Positions 9,635 through 18,961 of a stretch of 64,000 nucleotides of DNA are shown here, in pieces. The first letter of the stretch is position 1; every line of letters begins with the position of its first letter. The stretch covers positions 2,232,001-2,296,000 of the forward strand of contig NZ_AP019632.1 in NCBI RefSeq assembly GCF_007035645.1. The letters are read 5' to 3'. This DNA comes from Enterobacter asburiae. GTDB lineage: Bacteria > Pseudomonadota > Gammaproteobacteria > Enterobacterales > Enterobacteriaceae. A model generated the notes under the pieces. The model was not told the DNA's origin. It made no database searches and was given only the letters and a program-made list of their open reading frames with translations. The translations under genes were made by a program, and so were the position numbers.

Positions 9635-9654
9635 ACAGAAAAAGAGGTATGACG

Positions 9655-10035
9655 ATGTCCAGACGCAATACTGACGCTATCACCATTCATAGCATTTTGG
9701 ACTGGATCGAAGATAACCTGGAATCGCCGCTCTCCCTTGAAAAAGTGTCAGAGCGTTCAGGTTACTCCAAATGGCACCTGCAACGGATGTTCAAAAAAGA
9801 GACCGGTCATTCATTAGGTCAATACATTCGCAGCCGCAAGCTGACGGAAATTGCCCAGAAACTGAAAGAAAGCAATGAGCCGATCCTTTATCTGGCGGAG
9901 CGTTACGGATTTGAATCGCAACAGACCCTGACGCGTACGTTCAAGAACTATTTTGACGTGCCGCCTCATAAGTATCGAATCACCAGCGTGCCGGGCGAAT
10001 CCCGATACCTGTATCCGTTAAAACACTGTAGTTAA
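9655..10035 (+). CDS. marA: AraC-type activator MarA
   Basis: Stand-alone AraC/XylS DNA-binding domain with two helix-turn-helix units ([23 protein letters not shown] and [25 protein letters not shown]). It activates marbox-containing genes such as acrAB, tolC and micF. Two in-frame ATGs exist: at 9649 the purine-rich GAGGT directly abuts the codon, while 9655 (MSRRNTDA) has proper spacing and matches the E. coli 127-residue form, so I use 9655. Compared with E. coli only the last ~15 residues diverge. Confidence 0.96.
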   Translation: MSRRNTDAITIHSILDWIEDNLESPLSLEKVSERSGYSKWHLQRMFKKETGHSLGQYIRSRKLTEIAQKLKESNEPILYLAERYGFESQQTLTRTFKNYFDVPPHKYRITSVPGESRYLYPLKHCS

Positions 10036-10068
10036 TCATCGCCTGTAACAGACGTAACCGAGGAAATC

Positions 10069-10287
10069 ATGAAAGTTACCGCCTCCGCCGCCCTCGCCTT
10101 GCTGGTGCTGTTCTCCAGCCAGACCTTCGCGGAGCAAACCCCTCGTGCAACGCAGCAAAATAATCCTGATACGATGATTTTGCCGTCAGCACATGACCAG
10201 TCGCATTATGATTTCAACCATATGGGTGCTGGTAGCGACAAATCCGACGAATTAGGCGTGCCTTATTATAATCAGCACGGCCTCTGA
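10069..10287 (+). CDS. marB: MarB periplasmic small protein
   Basis: Third gene of marRAB, 72 residues. It has a cleavable signal peptide (hydrophobic residues about 5-20, AFA/E-like cleavage) and the conserved C-terminal block FNHMGAGSDKSDELGVPYYNQHG. In E. coli MarB lowers marRAB transcription by an unresolved route. It is followed directly by a strong terminator. Confidence 0.93.
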   Translation: MKVTASAALALLVLFSSQTFAEQTPRATQQNNPDTMILPSAHDQSHYDFNHMGAGSDKSDELGVPYYNQHGL

Positions 10288-10296
10288 TTCGTTTTT

Positions 10297-10322
10297 GCCC
10301 CGCAGACGCGGGGCTTTTTTTA
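10297..10322 (+). terminator. Rho-independent terminator of marRAB
   Basis: GCCCCGC AGAC GCGGGGC followed by eight T residues, ending the mar operon; its T-tract overlaps the stop codon of the convergent eamA. Confidence 0.92.
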
Positions 10323-11225
10323 TGCCTTTTCGCTTACCCGCGTCGCCCGACGAACCCGCAGACCAAACACGTTAATGTACAGCCCGGCCATGATCAGCAC
10401 GGCGCCAAACAGCTGCAGCGCGCTCAGCGTTTCATCCAGCAAGAGTGCCGCACTGGCAAGCCCCACCACCGGCACCAGCAGGGATAACGGCGCCACGCGC
10501 CAGGTTTCATAACGCCCCAGCAGCGATCCCCAAATCCCGTAGCCCACAATGGTGGCGACAAAGGCCAGATAGACAAGAGACAGGATTGTGGTCAGATCGA
10601 TTTCGACCAGACTGTTCAGCATTACATCCGGACCATCCAGAATAAACGACGCCGCCAGAAACGGGATTATCGGGATCAGCGCGCTCCAGACAACCAGGGA
10701 CATCACCGCCGGGCGCGCCTCGTGCTGCATAATCAGCTTGTTGAAGATATTCCCGCAGGCCCAGCTCAGCCCCGCCGCCAGCGTCAGCATAAAGCCGAGC
10801 AGCGCCACATCCTGGCCGTTCAGGCTGGCTTCAATAAGCACCAGCACGCCAAACACCGCCAGCGTGATCCCCGCCAGCTGTTTTCCCTGTAAACGTTCGC
10901 CAAACACGAAGGCGCCGAGAATAATGGTAAAGAACGCCTGCGCCTGCAGCACCAGCGAGGCCAGACCGGCCGGCATCCCGAACTTGATGGCGCAGAAGAG
11001 AAACGCGAACTGGCCAAAGCTGATGGTCAGGCCATAGCCCAGCAGCAGCTTTAACGGGATCTTCGGACGGGCGACGAAAAAGAGCGCCGGGAACGCGACC
11101 AGCAAAAAACGTAAACCGGCCAGCATCAGCGGCGGCATGTTGTGCAACCCCAGCTTGATGACCACAAAATTGAGCCCCCATACTACGACCACCAGCAACG
11201 CCAGCAGCCCGTCTTTACGCGTCAT
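10320..11225 (-). CDS. eamA: O-acetylserine/cysteine exporter EamA
   Basis: Ten-TM drug/metabolite transporter family protein of 301 residues, closely matching E. coli EamA (YdeD), which exports cysteine-pathway metabolites. Two EamA repeats are visible (about residues 1-140 and 150-290), with GLNFVVIKLGLHNMPPLMLAGLRF at the start and YGIWGSLLGRYETWRVAPLSLLVPVVGLASAALLLDE in the second half. Convergent with marB, whose terminator touches its stop codon. Gene order matches E. coli. Confidence 0.94.
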   Translation of the reverse strand: MTRKDGLLALLVVVVWGLNFVVIKLGLHNMPPLMLAGLRFLLVAFPALFFVARPKIPLKLLLGYGLTISFGQFAFLFCAIKFGMPAGLASLVLQAQAFFTIILGAFVFGERLQGKQLAGITLAVFGVLVLIEASLNGQDVALLGFMLTLAAGLSWACGNIFNKLIMQHEARPAVMSLVVWSALIPIIPFLAASFILDGPDVMLNSLVEIDLTTILSLVYLAFVATIVGYGIWGSLLGRYETWRVAPLSLLVPVVGLASAALLLDETLSALQLFGAVLIMAGLYINVFGLRVRRATRVSEKA

Positions 11226-11419
11226 ACCCTGCCCCTGAATTATTAATTATTTGTTAACAGTTCAAGGTAACAGAAAAAAGCGCGCGGCGAGAAGATCATT
11301 AATTATGGCAGTCAGGCGAAGCACTTACGGATAAATTAGGTGCTATACAAGCCCCTTATGTCATGGTAATCCTGTTAACACACGTCTAAAAAAAGCATAA
11401 GCAACTGTCGGGCAGGAAT

Positions 11420-12613
11420 ATGAAACCATCTCTCAGGCGCTCAACCGCAGCGCTGCTGGCGTCGTCATTGTTATTAACCATCGGTCGGGGGGCAACGCTG
11501 CCGTTCATGACCATTTATCTCACGCGCGTCTACAGCATGAGCGTCGAGAATATTGGTTATGCCCTGACGATTGCGCTGACTATCGGCGTGGTGTTCAGCC
11601 TGGGATTTGGCATTCTGGCCGATAAGTTTGATAAAAAGCGCTACATGCTGATTGCGATCGTGGCCTTTATCGCGGGGTTTGTCGCGATCCCGCTGGTCGA
11701 TAACGTCACGCTGGTGGTGCTGTTCTTTGCGCTGATCAACTGCGCCTATTCCGTCTTTTCGACGGTGCTGAAGGCCTGGTTCTCCGACGTGCTCACCGCA
11801 AGCCAGAAAGCGCGCGTTTTCTCGCTTAACTACAGCTTTCTGAACATTGGCTGGACGATCGGGCCGCCGATTGGCACCCTGCTGGTGATGTACAGCCTGC
11901 AGCTGCCGTTCTGGCTGGCAGCCTTCTGCGCCGCGCTGCCGCTCGGATTCATCCATTTCTTCGTGCAGAAAAGCGTTGCGCTGGATACCGCCGAGGAGAA
12001 GATGCCCTGGCAGCCGTCGGTATTGCTGAAAGACCGCGCGCTGTTCTGGTACACGCTCTCTGGCCTGCTGGCGTCATACGTCGGAGGATCGTTCGCGACC
12101 TGTATTTCGCAATACGTTCTGGCCGCGCATGCAGACAGTAATTTCGCCGAAAAGGTGGTCGCCGTGGTATTGCCCGTCAACGCCGCCGTGGTGGTGACGT
12201 TGCAATATGCGCTGGGCCGCAAGATCTCTGCCAGCAATATTCGCCCGCTGATGACCCTCGCCACCCTGTTTTTTATCGTGGGGCTGGGTGGCTTTATGCT
12301 CTCCGGGGAAAACCTGGTTTACTGGGGCATCGCTGCCGCCATCTTTACCCTGGGTGAGATTATCTATGCACCGGGCGAATACATGCTGATCGACAACATT
12401 GCCCCGCCGGGGATGAAGGCAAGCTATTTCTCTGCGCAGGCGCTGGGCTGGCTCGGCGCGGCGGCAAACCCGATGATCACCGGTATTATCCTGACCAACC
12501 TGCCGCACTGGTCGCTATTTGTCATCATGATGGTTGCCATCGTCATGGCGTGGCTGATGGTTTTGCGTGGGATGAGCGTGAAGGCGTGGTGTGAAACGCC
12601 CAACGTGGCGTAG
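11420..12613 (+). CDS. ydeE: MFS efflux transporter YdeE
   Basis: Twelve-TM MFS transporter of 397 residues, colinear with E. coli YdeE, a dipeptide exporter. Shared blocks include LLLTIGRGATLPFMTIYL, LADKFDKKRYMLIAI, LNIGWTIGPPIGTLLVMYSLQLPFWLAA and GEIIYAPGEYMLIDNIAPPGMKASYFSAQALGWLGAA. AGGAAT upstream of the ATG is a weak ribosome site. In E. coli the mgtS-mgrR region follows; here a REP-like palindrome and then zinT follow, marking the end of that syntenic block. Confidence 0.93.
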   Translation: MKPSLRRSTAALLASSLLLTIGRGATLPFMTIYLTRVYSMSVENIGYALTIALTIGVVFSLGFGILADKFDKKRYMLIAIVAFIAGFVAIPLVDNVTLVVLFFALINCAYSVFSTVLKAWFSDVLTASQKARVFSLNYSFLNIGWTIGPPIGTLLVMYSLQLPFWLAAFCAALPLGFIHFFVQKSVALDTAEEKMPWQPSVLLKDRALFWYTLSGLLASYVGGSFATCISQYVLAAHADSNFAEKVVAVVLPVNAAVVVTLQYALGRKISASNIRPLMTLATLFFIVGLGGFMLSGENLVYWGIAAAIFTLGEIIYAPGEYMLIDNIAPPGMKASYFSAQALGWLGAAANPMITGIILTNLPHWSLFVIMMVAIVMAWLMVLRGMSVKAWCETPNVA

Positions 12614-12622
12614 CGCTTCCAG

Positions 12623-12650
12623 GCCGGGTGAGGCGTAGCCGCCACCCGGC
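12623..12650. repeat. REP-like palindrome
   Basis: GCCGGGTG aggcgtagccgc CACCCGGC between the convergent ends of ydeE and zinT; same family as the palindrome at 8242-8273. Confidence 0.75.
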
Positions 12651-12659
12651 AATAAAGCA

Positions 12660-13304
12660 TCAGTGGTGCAGCATTTCCTCTACCACCTGCTCTTTGTACA
12701 TCTCATTCGGATAATAGGTCGGCCAGTTATCCATCTCTTTCAGCAGCGCCTCGTGGGAGGTGTTGCCCATGAAAATGTGGAAGTGCGAAGAGGCCTTCGG
12801 GGCGATGGTGTGGTCGCTGAACTGAACAAACTTCGGTGCCTTGCTGCCGGCATCCTTACACTCAAACAGGTAGCGAACGCCTTTTTTGCCCGATGCGTAG
12901 GTCAGTATTTTGTAGCCGCTGTAATCATACTGACAGCGGCTGACCGCTTTGCCCTTATGAAATTCCATCACGTTGTTTTCGATGCCGATAGCATCCACGT
13001 CCGTCGCATAGCCCTTGCGGTAGTATGCTTTCACCTCGTCAAAGGTTTTGCTTTTGTCTTTCTGCGCTTTCTGTTTAAAAACCGGATCCAGCGAGCCGTC
13101 CATCAGGAACGGATAGACCGACTGCCAGGTCCCGTCCCAGTCAGACAGCGCTCTGTCCTTCACGTCCTTATCCTCAAACACGCCGTTCGCCGCCCTCTGT
13201 TCCGCTTCGGTCATCTGATGGCCGTGCGAGTGAGCAAACAGCTGGCCGCTGACCAGCAGCGCCCCCAGAGTCATGGCAAATTTCCCAAAATGTGCAGCCA
13301 ACAT
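12660..13304 (-). CDS. zinT: Periplasmic zinc/cadmium-binding protein ZinT
   Basis: Secreted lipocalin-like metal-binding protein of 214 residues (E. coli ZinT/YodA), which buffers zinc in the periplasm and cooperates with ZnuABC under zinc starvation. Signal peptide residues 1-24 (ending LFAHS), then the His-rich HSHGHQ, and the core with [37 protein letters not shown] and [19 protein letters not shown], which carries the metal-binding histidines. The dyad at 13336-13352 upstream is a near-consensus Zur operator, so repression by Zur in zinc-replete cells is expected. Confidence 0.95.
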   Translation of the reverse strand: MLAAHFGKFAMTLGALLVSGQLFAHSHGHQMTEAEQRAANGVFEDKDVKDRALSDWDGTWQSVYPFLMDGSLDPVFKQKAQKDKSKTFDEVKAYYRKGYATDVDAIGIENNVMEFHKGKAVSRCQYDYSGYKILTYASGKKGVRYLFECKDAGSKAPKFVQFSDHTIAPKASSHFHIFMGNTSHEALLKEMDNWPTYYPNEMYKEQVVEEMLHH

Positions 13305-13335
13305 AACACCCTCATTCCGTTTTATAAGAATGCGG

Positions 13336-13352
13336 ATGTTATATTATAACAT
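13336..13352 (-). promoter_or_regulatory. Zur operator of zinT
   Basis: ATGTTATATTATAACAT is a perfect 8+1+8 dyad matching the core of the enterobacterial Zur box (GAAATGTTATAnTATAACATTTC). It lies 32 bases before the zinT ATG and directly after the urtE stop codon. Confidence 0.88.
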
Positions 13353-13353
13353 T

Positions 13354-14052
13354 TCAAATCGCAACCAATCCGCGAACGCCCTCCTGCTCCATGTTTTCAC
13401 CCCGGCCGCGCTGGATAATGGTGCCGCGCGACATCAGCAGATAGCTGTCGGCCAGCTCGGCGGCAAAGTCGTAAAACTGTTCGACCAGCAGGATCGCCAT
13501 GTCGCCTCGGTTCGCCAGGGTGCGGATCACCTGTCCAATCTCTTTAATCACCGATGGCTGTATGCCTTCGGTCGGCTCATCGAGAATCAACAGCTGCGGA
13601 CGGCTCGCCAGCGCGCGACCAATCGCCAGCTGCTGCTGCTGTCCACCGGAAAGATCGCCCCCGCGACGATGCCTCATCTCTTTAAGCACCGGAAACAGCT
13701 GCCAGATCTCATCCGGAACCTGCTTCGCCTCGCGGGCGGAAAAACGCGACAGCCCGAGCAGAAGATTCTCTTCCACGGTCAGGCGCGGGAAAATCTCGCG
13801 GCCCTGCGGGACGTACGCCACGCCAGAGTGCACCCGCTGGTGCGGCTTGCTGTGGGTGATTTTTTTACCCTGCCAGATAACCTCCCCGGTTTTCGCCGGG
13901 ATCAGCCCCATCAGACACTTCAGCAGCGTGGTTTTCCCGACGCCGTTGCGCCCCAGCAGGCAGGTGACCTCTCCGGTGACGGCCTCAAAACTCACGCCGC
14001 GCAGGATATGGCTGCCGCCGTAATACTGATTCAGTTCGTTAACCTGTAACAT
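13354..14052 (-). CDS. urtE: Urea ABC transporter ATPase UrtE
   Basis: LivF-type ATPase, last gene of urtABCDE. Walker A GRNGVGKTTLL, Q-loop near YVPQGREIFP, signature LSGGQQQQLAIGRAL and Walker B LLILDEPTEGIQPS are intact. With UrtD it powers urea uptake through UrtBC. Two adjacent ATGs exist: 14052 is 5 bases from AAGGAG and is preferred; 14055 would be only 2 bases away. The gap to urtD is 9 bases. The Zur operator of zinT begins immediately after its stop codon. Confidence 0.92.
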   Translation of the reverse strand: MLQVNELNQYYGGSHILRGVSFEAVTGEVTCLLGRNGVGKTTLLKCLMGLIPAKTGEVIWQGKKITHSKPHQRVHSGVAYVPQGREIFPRLTVEENLLLGLSRFSAREAKQVPDEIWQLFPVLKEMRHRRGGDLSGGQQQQLAIGRALASRPQLLILDEPTEGIQPSVIKEIGQVIRTLANRGDMAILLVEQFYDFAAELADSYLLMSRGTIIQRGRGENMEQEGVRGLVAI

Positions 14053-14061
14053 CATCGCTCC

Positions 14062-14859
14062 TTAGCGCCCCAGATAGACCTCAATCACCTGCTCGTTAGC
14101 CTGCACCTCGCGAAGCGAACCTTCCGCCAGCACGCGGCCCTGATGCAGCACCGTGACGTGGTCGGCGATAGTCTCAACAAAGCCCATATCGTGCTCCACC
14201 ACCATCAGGGAGTGCTTACCCGCCAGCGTTTTGAACAGCTCGGCGGTGTATTCGGTTTCCGCGTCGGTCATCCCGGCGGCCGGTTCATCCAGCAGCAGCA
14301 GGTGCGGGTCCTGCACCAGAAGCATACCGATTTCCAGAAACTGTTTTTGCCCGTGAGAAAGCAGCCCGGCGCGTCGGTCGCGCTCGCAGCTAAGGCGCAG
14401 CAAAACCAGCATCTCATCGATGCGGTCGCGCTGTTCACCGTTGAGTTTTGCCCGCAGGCTCGCCCAGACGGATTTATCGGTTTTCATGGCGATCTCCAGG
14501 TTTTCCCACACCGTCAGCGCTTCAAAAACCGTGGGCTTCTGGAATTTACGGCCGATCCCCTGGCGGGCAATGGCCGCGGGCTCCAGCGCGGTCAGGTCGA
14601 TAGACTGATCGTAAATCGCCCTGCCGCTATTTGGCCGCGTTTTGCCGGTGATGACGTCCATCAGCGTGGTTTTACCGGCGCCGTTAGGGCCAATCACGCA
14701 GCGCAGCTCGCCCACGCCGATATTCAGCGACAGATCGGTCAGGGCCTGAAATCCGTCAAAATTGACGTTAATGGCCTCAAGCTGCAGCACCGGGTCGGTC
14801 TGTTCACGGTAACGATCGCCCGGCAACTGGCGGGTAAATAACCCTTCGGCTGGCTGCAT
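14062..14859 (-). CDS. urtD: Urea ABC transporter ATPase UrtD
   Basis: LivG-type ATPase of 265 residues with Walker A GPNGAGKTTLMD, signature LSHGQKQFLEIGMLL and Walker B LLLDEPAAGMTD. The N-terminal 25 residues precede the domain, as in other UrtD proteins. Its ATG overlaps the urtC stop by one base (TAATG), indicating translational coupling. Functions with UrtE at the inner membrane. Confidence 0.92.
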   Translation of the reverse strand: MQPAEGLFTRQLPGDRYREQTDPVLQLEAINVNFDGFQALTDLSLNIGVGELRCVIGPNGAGKTTLMDVITGKTRPNSGRAIYDQSIDLTALEPAAIARQGIGRKFQKPTVFEALTVWENLEIAMKTDKSVWASLRAKLNGEQRDRIDEMLVLLRLSCERDRRAGLLSHGQKQFLEIGMLLVQDPHLLLLDEPAAGMTDAETEYTAELFKTLAGKHSLMVVEHDMGFVETIADHVTVLHQGRVLAEGSLREVQANEQVIEVYLGR

Positions 14860-15932
14860 TATTTATCTCCCTTTCGAAACAGACCGTAGACGCCGCGCGG
14901 TAAAAACAGCGTGACGGCGATGAAAATCAGCCCCAGGAACAGCTGCCAGTATTCCGGCATCGCGACGGTGAAGAAGCTCTTGGCGCCGTTCACCAGCGCC
15001 GCGCCAATCACTGGCCCGACCAGCGTGCCGCGCCCGCCCAGCGCCACCCAGATCGCGGCTTCAATCGAGTTGGTCGGCGACATTTCGCCGGGGTTAATTA
15101 TGCCCACCTGCGGGACGTACAGCGCCCCCGCCAGGCCGCACAGCACGGCGGAAAGCGTCCATACCAGCAGCTTGAACCCGCGCGGATCGTAGCCGCAAAA
15201 CGTCAGGCGGTTTTCGGCGTCGCGAACGGCGGTCAGGATGCGGCCAAACTTGCTCTTCGCCAGGGCAAATCCGGTGCCTAACGCCAGAAGCAGCAACAGC
15301 ACGGTCGCCAGAAACAGCGCGATACGGGTGGTCGTTTCCGTTACCGAAAACCCGAGCAGCGTGGTGAAGCCGGTAAAGCCGTTATTGCCGCCAAAACCGG
15401 TTTCGTTGCGAAAGAACAGCAGCATCCCGGCATAGGTCAGCGCCTGGGTCATAATCGAGAAATAGACCCCTTTGATCTTTGAACGGAAGGCGAACCAGCC
15501 GAACACCAGTGCCAGCAGGCCCGGCACCATCACAATCAGCACCAGCGCCCAGGCAAAATGCTGGGTTCCCCACCAGAACCACGGCAGCTCGCTCCAGGAG
15601 AGAAACGACATAAACGCAGGAAGACCGTCACCCGCAGCCTGACGCATCAGGTACATGCCCATCGCGTAGCCGCCCAGGGCGAAGAAGATGCCGTGCCCAA
15701 GAGAGAGCATCCCGGCGTAGCCCCACACCAGATCCAGCGCCACCGCAACGATGGCATAGCAGAGGATCTTGCCAATCAACGTCAGCATCCAGGTCGACAG
15801 CGCCAGCGGATGCGTCGCAGGCAGTAAGGCGAAAAACGGTAATATCAGCAGACACACCACCATCAGGCTACCTGCAAGTTGCGTTGTGCGCGGCGCTTTG
15901 CGCGCCAGCGTTAAGGTCAGCGGCTGGCTCAT
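14859..15932 (-). CDS. urtC: Urea ABC transporter permease UrtC
   Basis: LivM-family permease of 357 residues with about ten TM segments. Typical motifs include LDLVWGYAGMLSLGHGIFFALGGYAMGMYLMR and the cytoplasmic EAA-like loop AVRDAENRLTFCGYDPRGFKLLVW. It pairs with UrtB to form the channel. Start and stop codons each overlap the neighbouring urt gene by one base, so urtBCD is tightly coupled. Confidence 0.92.
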   Translation of the reverse strand: MSQPLTLTLARKAPRTTQLAGSLMVVCLLILPFFALLPATHPLALSTWMLTLIGKILCYAIVAVALDLVWGYAGMLSLGHGIFFALGGYAMGMYLMRQAAGDGLPAFMSFLSWSELPWFWWGTQHFAWALVLIVMVPGLLALVFGWFAFRSKIKGVYFSIMTQALTYAGMLLFFRNETGFGGNNGFTGFTTLLGFSVTETTTRIALFLATVLLLLLALGTGFALAKSKFGRILTAVRDAENRLTFCGYDPRGFKLLVWTLSAVLCGLAGALYVPQVGIINPGEMSPTNSIEAAIWVALGGRGTLVGPVIGAALVNGAKSFFTVAMPEYWQLFLGLIFIAVTLFLPRGVYGLFRKGDK

Positions 15933-17506
15933 CAGTCAATCACCCTCCCTTTCAGCGCAAACAGCCCCTGAGGGCGTTTTTGAATAAACAGCACGATCGC
16001 CACCAGAATCACGATCTTGCCCAGCACCGCCCCCATCTGCGGTTCAAGAATTTTATTGAAAATACCCAGACCAAACGCCGCGGCCACGCTGCCTGCCAGC
16101 TGGCCTACGCCACCGAGAACGACCACGAGGAAAGAGTCGATGATGTAGCCCTGACCCAGCTCCGGCCCGACGTTACCGAGCTGCGATAGCGCCACGCCGC
16201 CTAACCCCGCAATTCCTGAGCCAAGCCCAAACGCCAGCATATCGACGCGGCCTGTCGGTACCCCGCAGCAGGCGGCCATGCTGCGGTTCTGCGTCACCGC
16301 ACGCACGTTGAGCCCCAGACGGGTTTTATTCAGAATGAGCCAGGTAAAGAACAGCACCAGCAGCACGAAGCCCAGCACCACGATGCGGTTCCACGGCAGC
16401 GTCAGGTTGGCAAAAACCTGCACCCCGCCGGACAGCCATGCCGGGTTGGCCACCTCCAGGTTCTGGGCGCCAAACGTCATGCGCACCAGCTGGATGAGCA
16501 TCAGGCTAATCCCCCACGTTGCCAGCAGCGTTTCCAGCGGACGACCGTACAGATGGCGGATCACGGTGCGCTCCAGCACCATCCCGATGCCCGCCGTCAG
16601 GCAGAACGCGACTGGAAGCGCGATAACGGGATAGAGCGCCAGCCACTGGGGCGCAAGCCCGGCCATTGCCTGCTGCACCATCCAGGTGGCATACGCTCCC
16701 AGCATCAGCATCTCACCGTGCGCCATATTGATGACGCCCAGCAGGCCGTAGGTGATGGCAAGCCCCAGCGCCGCCAGCAGCAGCACCGACCCCAGAGAGA
16801 GCCCCATAAACGCCTGGCCCAGCAGATCGCCCCACATCAGTCGATGCTGGATCTGGCTCAGGCTCTCCTGCGCGGCGGCGCGCACCCCGGCATCCGGCTC
16901 TGTCTGTGCCTGGGTAAACGGGGTAAGTCTGGACTCCACGTCAGGATCGTCGGACTGCCCTAATAACTCGACGGCCTTGCGGCGCACCTCTGCCTGCGGG
17001 CTGGCTAGCTGGAGATTCGCTACCGCCAGTAAAAGCGCCTGACGTGCCACCGCGTCCGTTTCATCGTTTACCCGCTTTTCCAGAAAAGCGAGCATTCCAG
17101 GCTGGGCATCCCGCTGAAGCTGACGGGCCGCCGCCCGCCTTTCTGTGACACTGTCACTCACCAGCTGATGCGTAGCGATGGCCGTGGCGGCCAGCACGCG
17201 CAGCCGGTTGGTCAGACGAACGGCTTTGGCTGCCCCTTCGGTCGACTTAGCGTCACCGAGCGAAACCATTTGACCGTTGCGCTGCGCAAAGGCGTGCTTT
17301 TGACTGTCGGTATACAGGTTTTCTTTTTGCAGTGCCTGCAGCAGCGGCAGCCTCGCGGCGTCCGGCGCGGCGGCCCACTGCGTCAGCAACTCCGCCTGCT
17401 GGCTGCGGCTGGCGGCAACAAAACGATCGGCATCCGATGCCTGCGCCATCCCTGGCAGCAGTCCGGAAAGCCATACAAGAGCGATGAACATGCGCATGGC
17501 GTTCAT
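15932..17506 (-). CDS. urtB: Urea ABC transporter permease UrtB with N-terminal extension
   Basis: Permease of 524 residues. The first ~220 residues begin with a signal peptide (LPGMAQASDA) and form a helical-repeat-like soluble region rich in Ala, Leu and Arg; the C-terminal ~290 residues are the LivH-type membrane domain (GLLGVINMAHGEMLMLGAYATWMVQQ, GLGSGIAGLGGVALSQLGNVGPELGQGYIIDSFLVVVLGGVGQLAGS). This long form is typical of UrtB and separates it from branched-chain amino-acid permeases of about 300 residues. The role of the extension is not known. Confidence 0.92.
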   Translation of the reverse strand: MNAMRMFIALVWLSGLLPGMAQASDADRFVAASRSQQAELLTQWAAAPDAARLPLLQALQKENLYTDSQKHAFAQRNGQMVSLGDAKSTEGAAKAVRLTNRLRVLAATAIATHQLVSDSVTERRAAARQLQRDAQPGMLAFLEKRVNDETDAVARQALLLAVANLQLASPQAEVRRKAVELLGQSDDPDVESRLTPFTQAQTEPDAGVRAAAQESLSQIQHRLMWGDLLGQAFMGLSLGSVLLLAALGLAITYGLLGVINMAHGEMLMLGAYATWMVQQAMAGLAPQWLALYPVIALPVAFCLTAGIGMVLERTVIRHLYGRPLETLLATWGISLMLIQLVRMTFGAQNLEVANPAWLSGGVQVFANLTLPWNRIVVLGFVLLVLFFTWLILNKTRLGLNVRAVTQNRSMAACCGVPTGRVDMLAFGLGSGIAGLGGVALSQLGNVGPELGQGYIIDSFLVVVLGGVGQLAGSVAAAFGLGIFNKILEPQMGAVLGKIVILVAIVLFIQKRPQGLFALKGRVID

Positions 17507-17528
17507 GACGTTTCTCCCTGGTGATGGC

Positions 17529-18800
17529 TTAGTTGCTGGCGGTTTTCATCGGCTGGTCGGGCTTTTTATCGTTACCGGCGATGAACGGGCTCCACGGCTG
17601 GGCGCGTACCGGCTGTTCTGTCTGCCACACCACGTTGAACTGACCGTTGCCTTCGATTTCACCGATCATGACCGGCTTATGCAGATGGTGGTTGGTGGCA
17701 TCCATGGTGAGCGTAAAGCCTGACGGCGCCTTAAAGGACTGACCGGCCATCGCCGCACGCACTTTATCCACGTCGGTTGTGCCCGCTTTTTCCACCGCCT
17801 GCGCCCACATATGGATCCCCACGTAAGTCGCTTCCATCGGGTCGTTGGTCACCACGGTATCGGCATTCGGCAGCTTGTGCGCCTTCGCATAGGCTTTGTA
17901 ATCCGCCACGAAGGCCTGGTTGGTCGGGTTATCCACGGATTCAAAGTAGTTCCACGCCGCGAGGTTGCCGACCAGCGGTTTGGTGTCGATCCCGCGCAGC
18001 TCTTCTTCACCCACGGAGAACGCCACCACCGGCACGTCGGTTGCCTTCAGACCCTGGTTAGCCAGCTCTTTGTAGAACGGAACGTTGGAATCGCCGTTGA
18101 TGGTCGACACCACGGCGGTTTTGCCGCCCGCGGAGAATTTCTTGATGTTGGCGACGATGGTCTGGTAGTCGCTGTGACCGAACGGGGTATAAACCTCCTC
18201 GATGTCCTTATCCTCCACCCCTTTCGAATGCAGGAACGCGCGCAGGATCTTGTTGGTGGTGCGCGGGTAAACATAGTCCGTGCCCAGCAGGAAGAAGCGC
18301 TTCGCCGCGCCGCCGTCTTCGCTCATCAGGTATTCCACCGCGGGGATGGCCTGCTGGTTCGGCGCGGCGCCGGTATAGAAGACGTTTGGCGACATCTCTT
18401 CGCCTTCATACTGCACCGGATAGAACAGCAGACCGTTCAGCTCCTCGAAGACCGGCAGCACGGATTTGCGCGATACCGACGTCCAGCAGCCGAATACCAC
18501 CGCCACTTTATCCTGACTTAACAGCTGGCGCGCCTTCTCGGCAAACAGCGGCCAGTTTGAGGCGGGATCCACCACCACCGGCTCCAGTTTTTTACCCAGC
18601 ACGCCGCCTTTCGCGTTGATCTCGTCGATGGTCATCAGCGCGACGTCTTTCAGCGGCGTTTCGGAGATGGCCATGGTGCCGGAAAGAGAATGCATGATCC
18701 CCACTTTGATGGTATCGGCCGCCTGCACGCCAAAACTCATTCCCATCGTCACGACGGATGCGGATAACGCAAAGGCTTTTAATAAGGTACGACGCTGCAT
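17529..18800 (-). CDS. urtA: Urea-binding protein UrtA
   Basis: Periplasmic binding protein of 423 residues, first gene of urtABCDE. The N-terminus MQRRTLLKAFALSAS carries a twin-arginine-like signal with cleavage near VQAADT. The mature part has the type I fold: GIMHSLSGTMAISETPLKDV, FGCWTSVSRKSVLPVFEELNGLLFYPVQYEGEE and AWNYFESVDNP, blocks seen in UrtA/amide-binding proteins rather than LivJ/K. No urease genes are in the window; the cell needs urease or a urea amidolyase elsewhere to use the urea. The -24/-12 promoter upstream points to nitrogen-limited expression. Confidence 0.93.
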   Translation of the reverse strand: MQRRTLLKAFALSASVVTMGMSFGVQAADTIKVGIMHSLSGTMAISETPLKDVALMTIDEINAKGGVLGKKLEPVVVDPASNWPLFAEKARQLLSQDKVAVVFGCWTSVSRKSVLPVFEELNGLLFYPVQYEGEEMSPNVFYTGAAPNQQAIPAVEYLMSEDGGAAKRFFLLGTDYVYPRTTNKILRAFLHSKGVEDKDIEEVYTPFGHSDYQTIVANIKKFSAGGKTAVVSTINGDSNVPFYKELANQGLKATDVPVVAFSVGEEELRGIDTKPLVGNLAAWNYFESVDNPTNQAFVADYKAYAKAHKLPNADTVVTNDPMEATYVGIHMWAQAVEKAGTTDVDKVRAAMAGQSFKAPSGFTLTMDATNHHLHKPVMIGEIEGNGQFNVVWQTEQPVRAQPWSPFIAGNDKKPDQPMKTASN

Positions 18801-18882
18801 ATTTTCACTCCTGAAAAAGAACGCTGTGCGAAAACGTCCGTTACGGCGTGGACGCGGAAAAAAAATGTGTCAGCGAAGCAGG

Positions 18883-18898
18883 AGCAAAAAGGATGCCA
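18883..18898 (-). promoter_or_regulatory. Sigma-54 (RpoN) -24/-12 promoter of urtABCDE
   Basis: On the minus strand TGGCATCCTTTTTGCT matches the sigma-54 consensus TGGCAYR-N4-TTGCW at all but one position with exact GG-to-GC spacing. Predicted transcription start is near 18872, about 70 bases before urtA. Confidence 0.82.
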
Positions 18899-18961
18899 GA
18901 ATGGAGGAAGCGCTATTTCAGGAAGGGGAACGCAGGATGTAAAGAGAACGTCTCAGAATGG

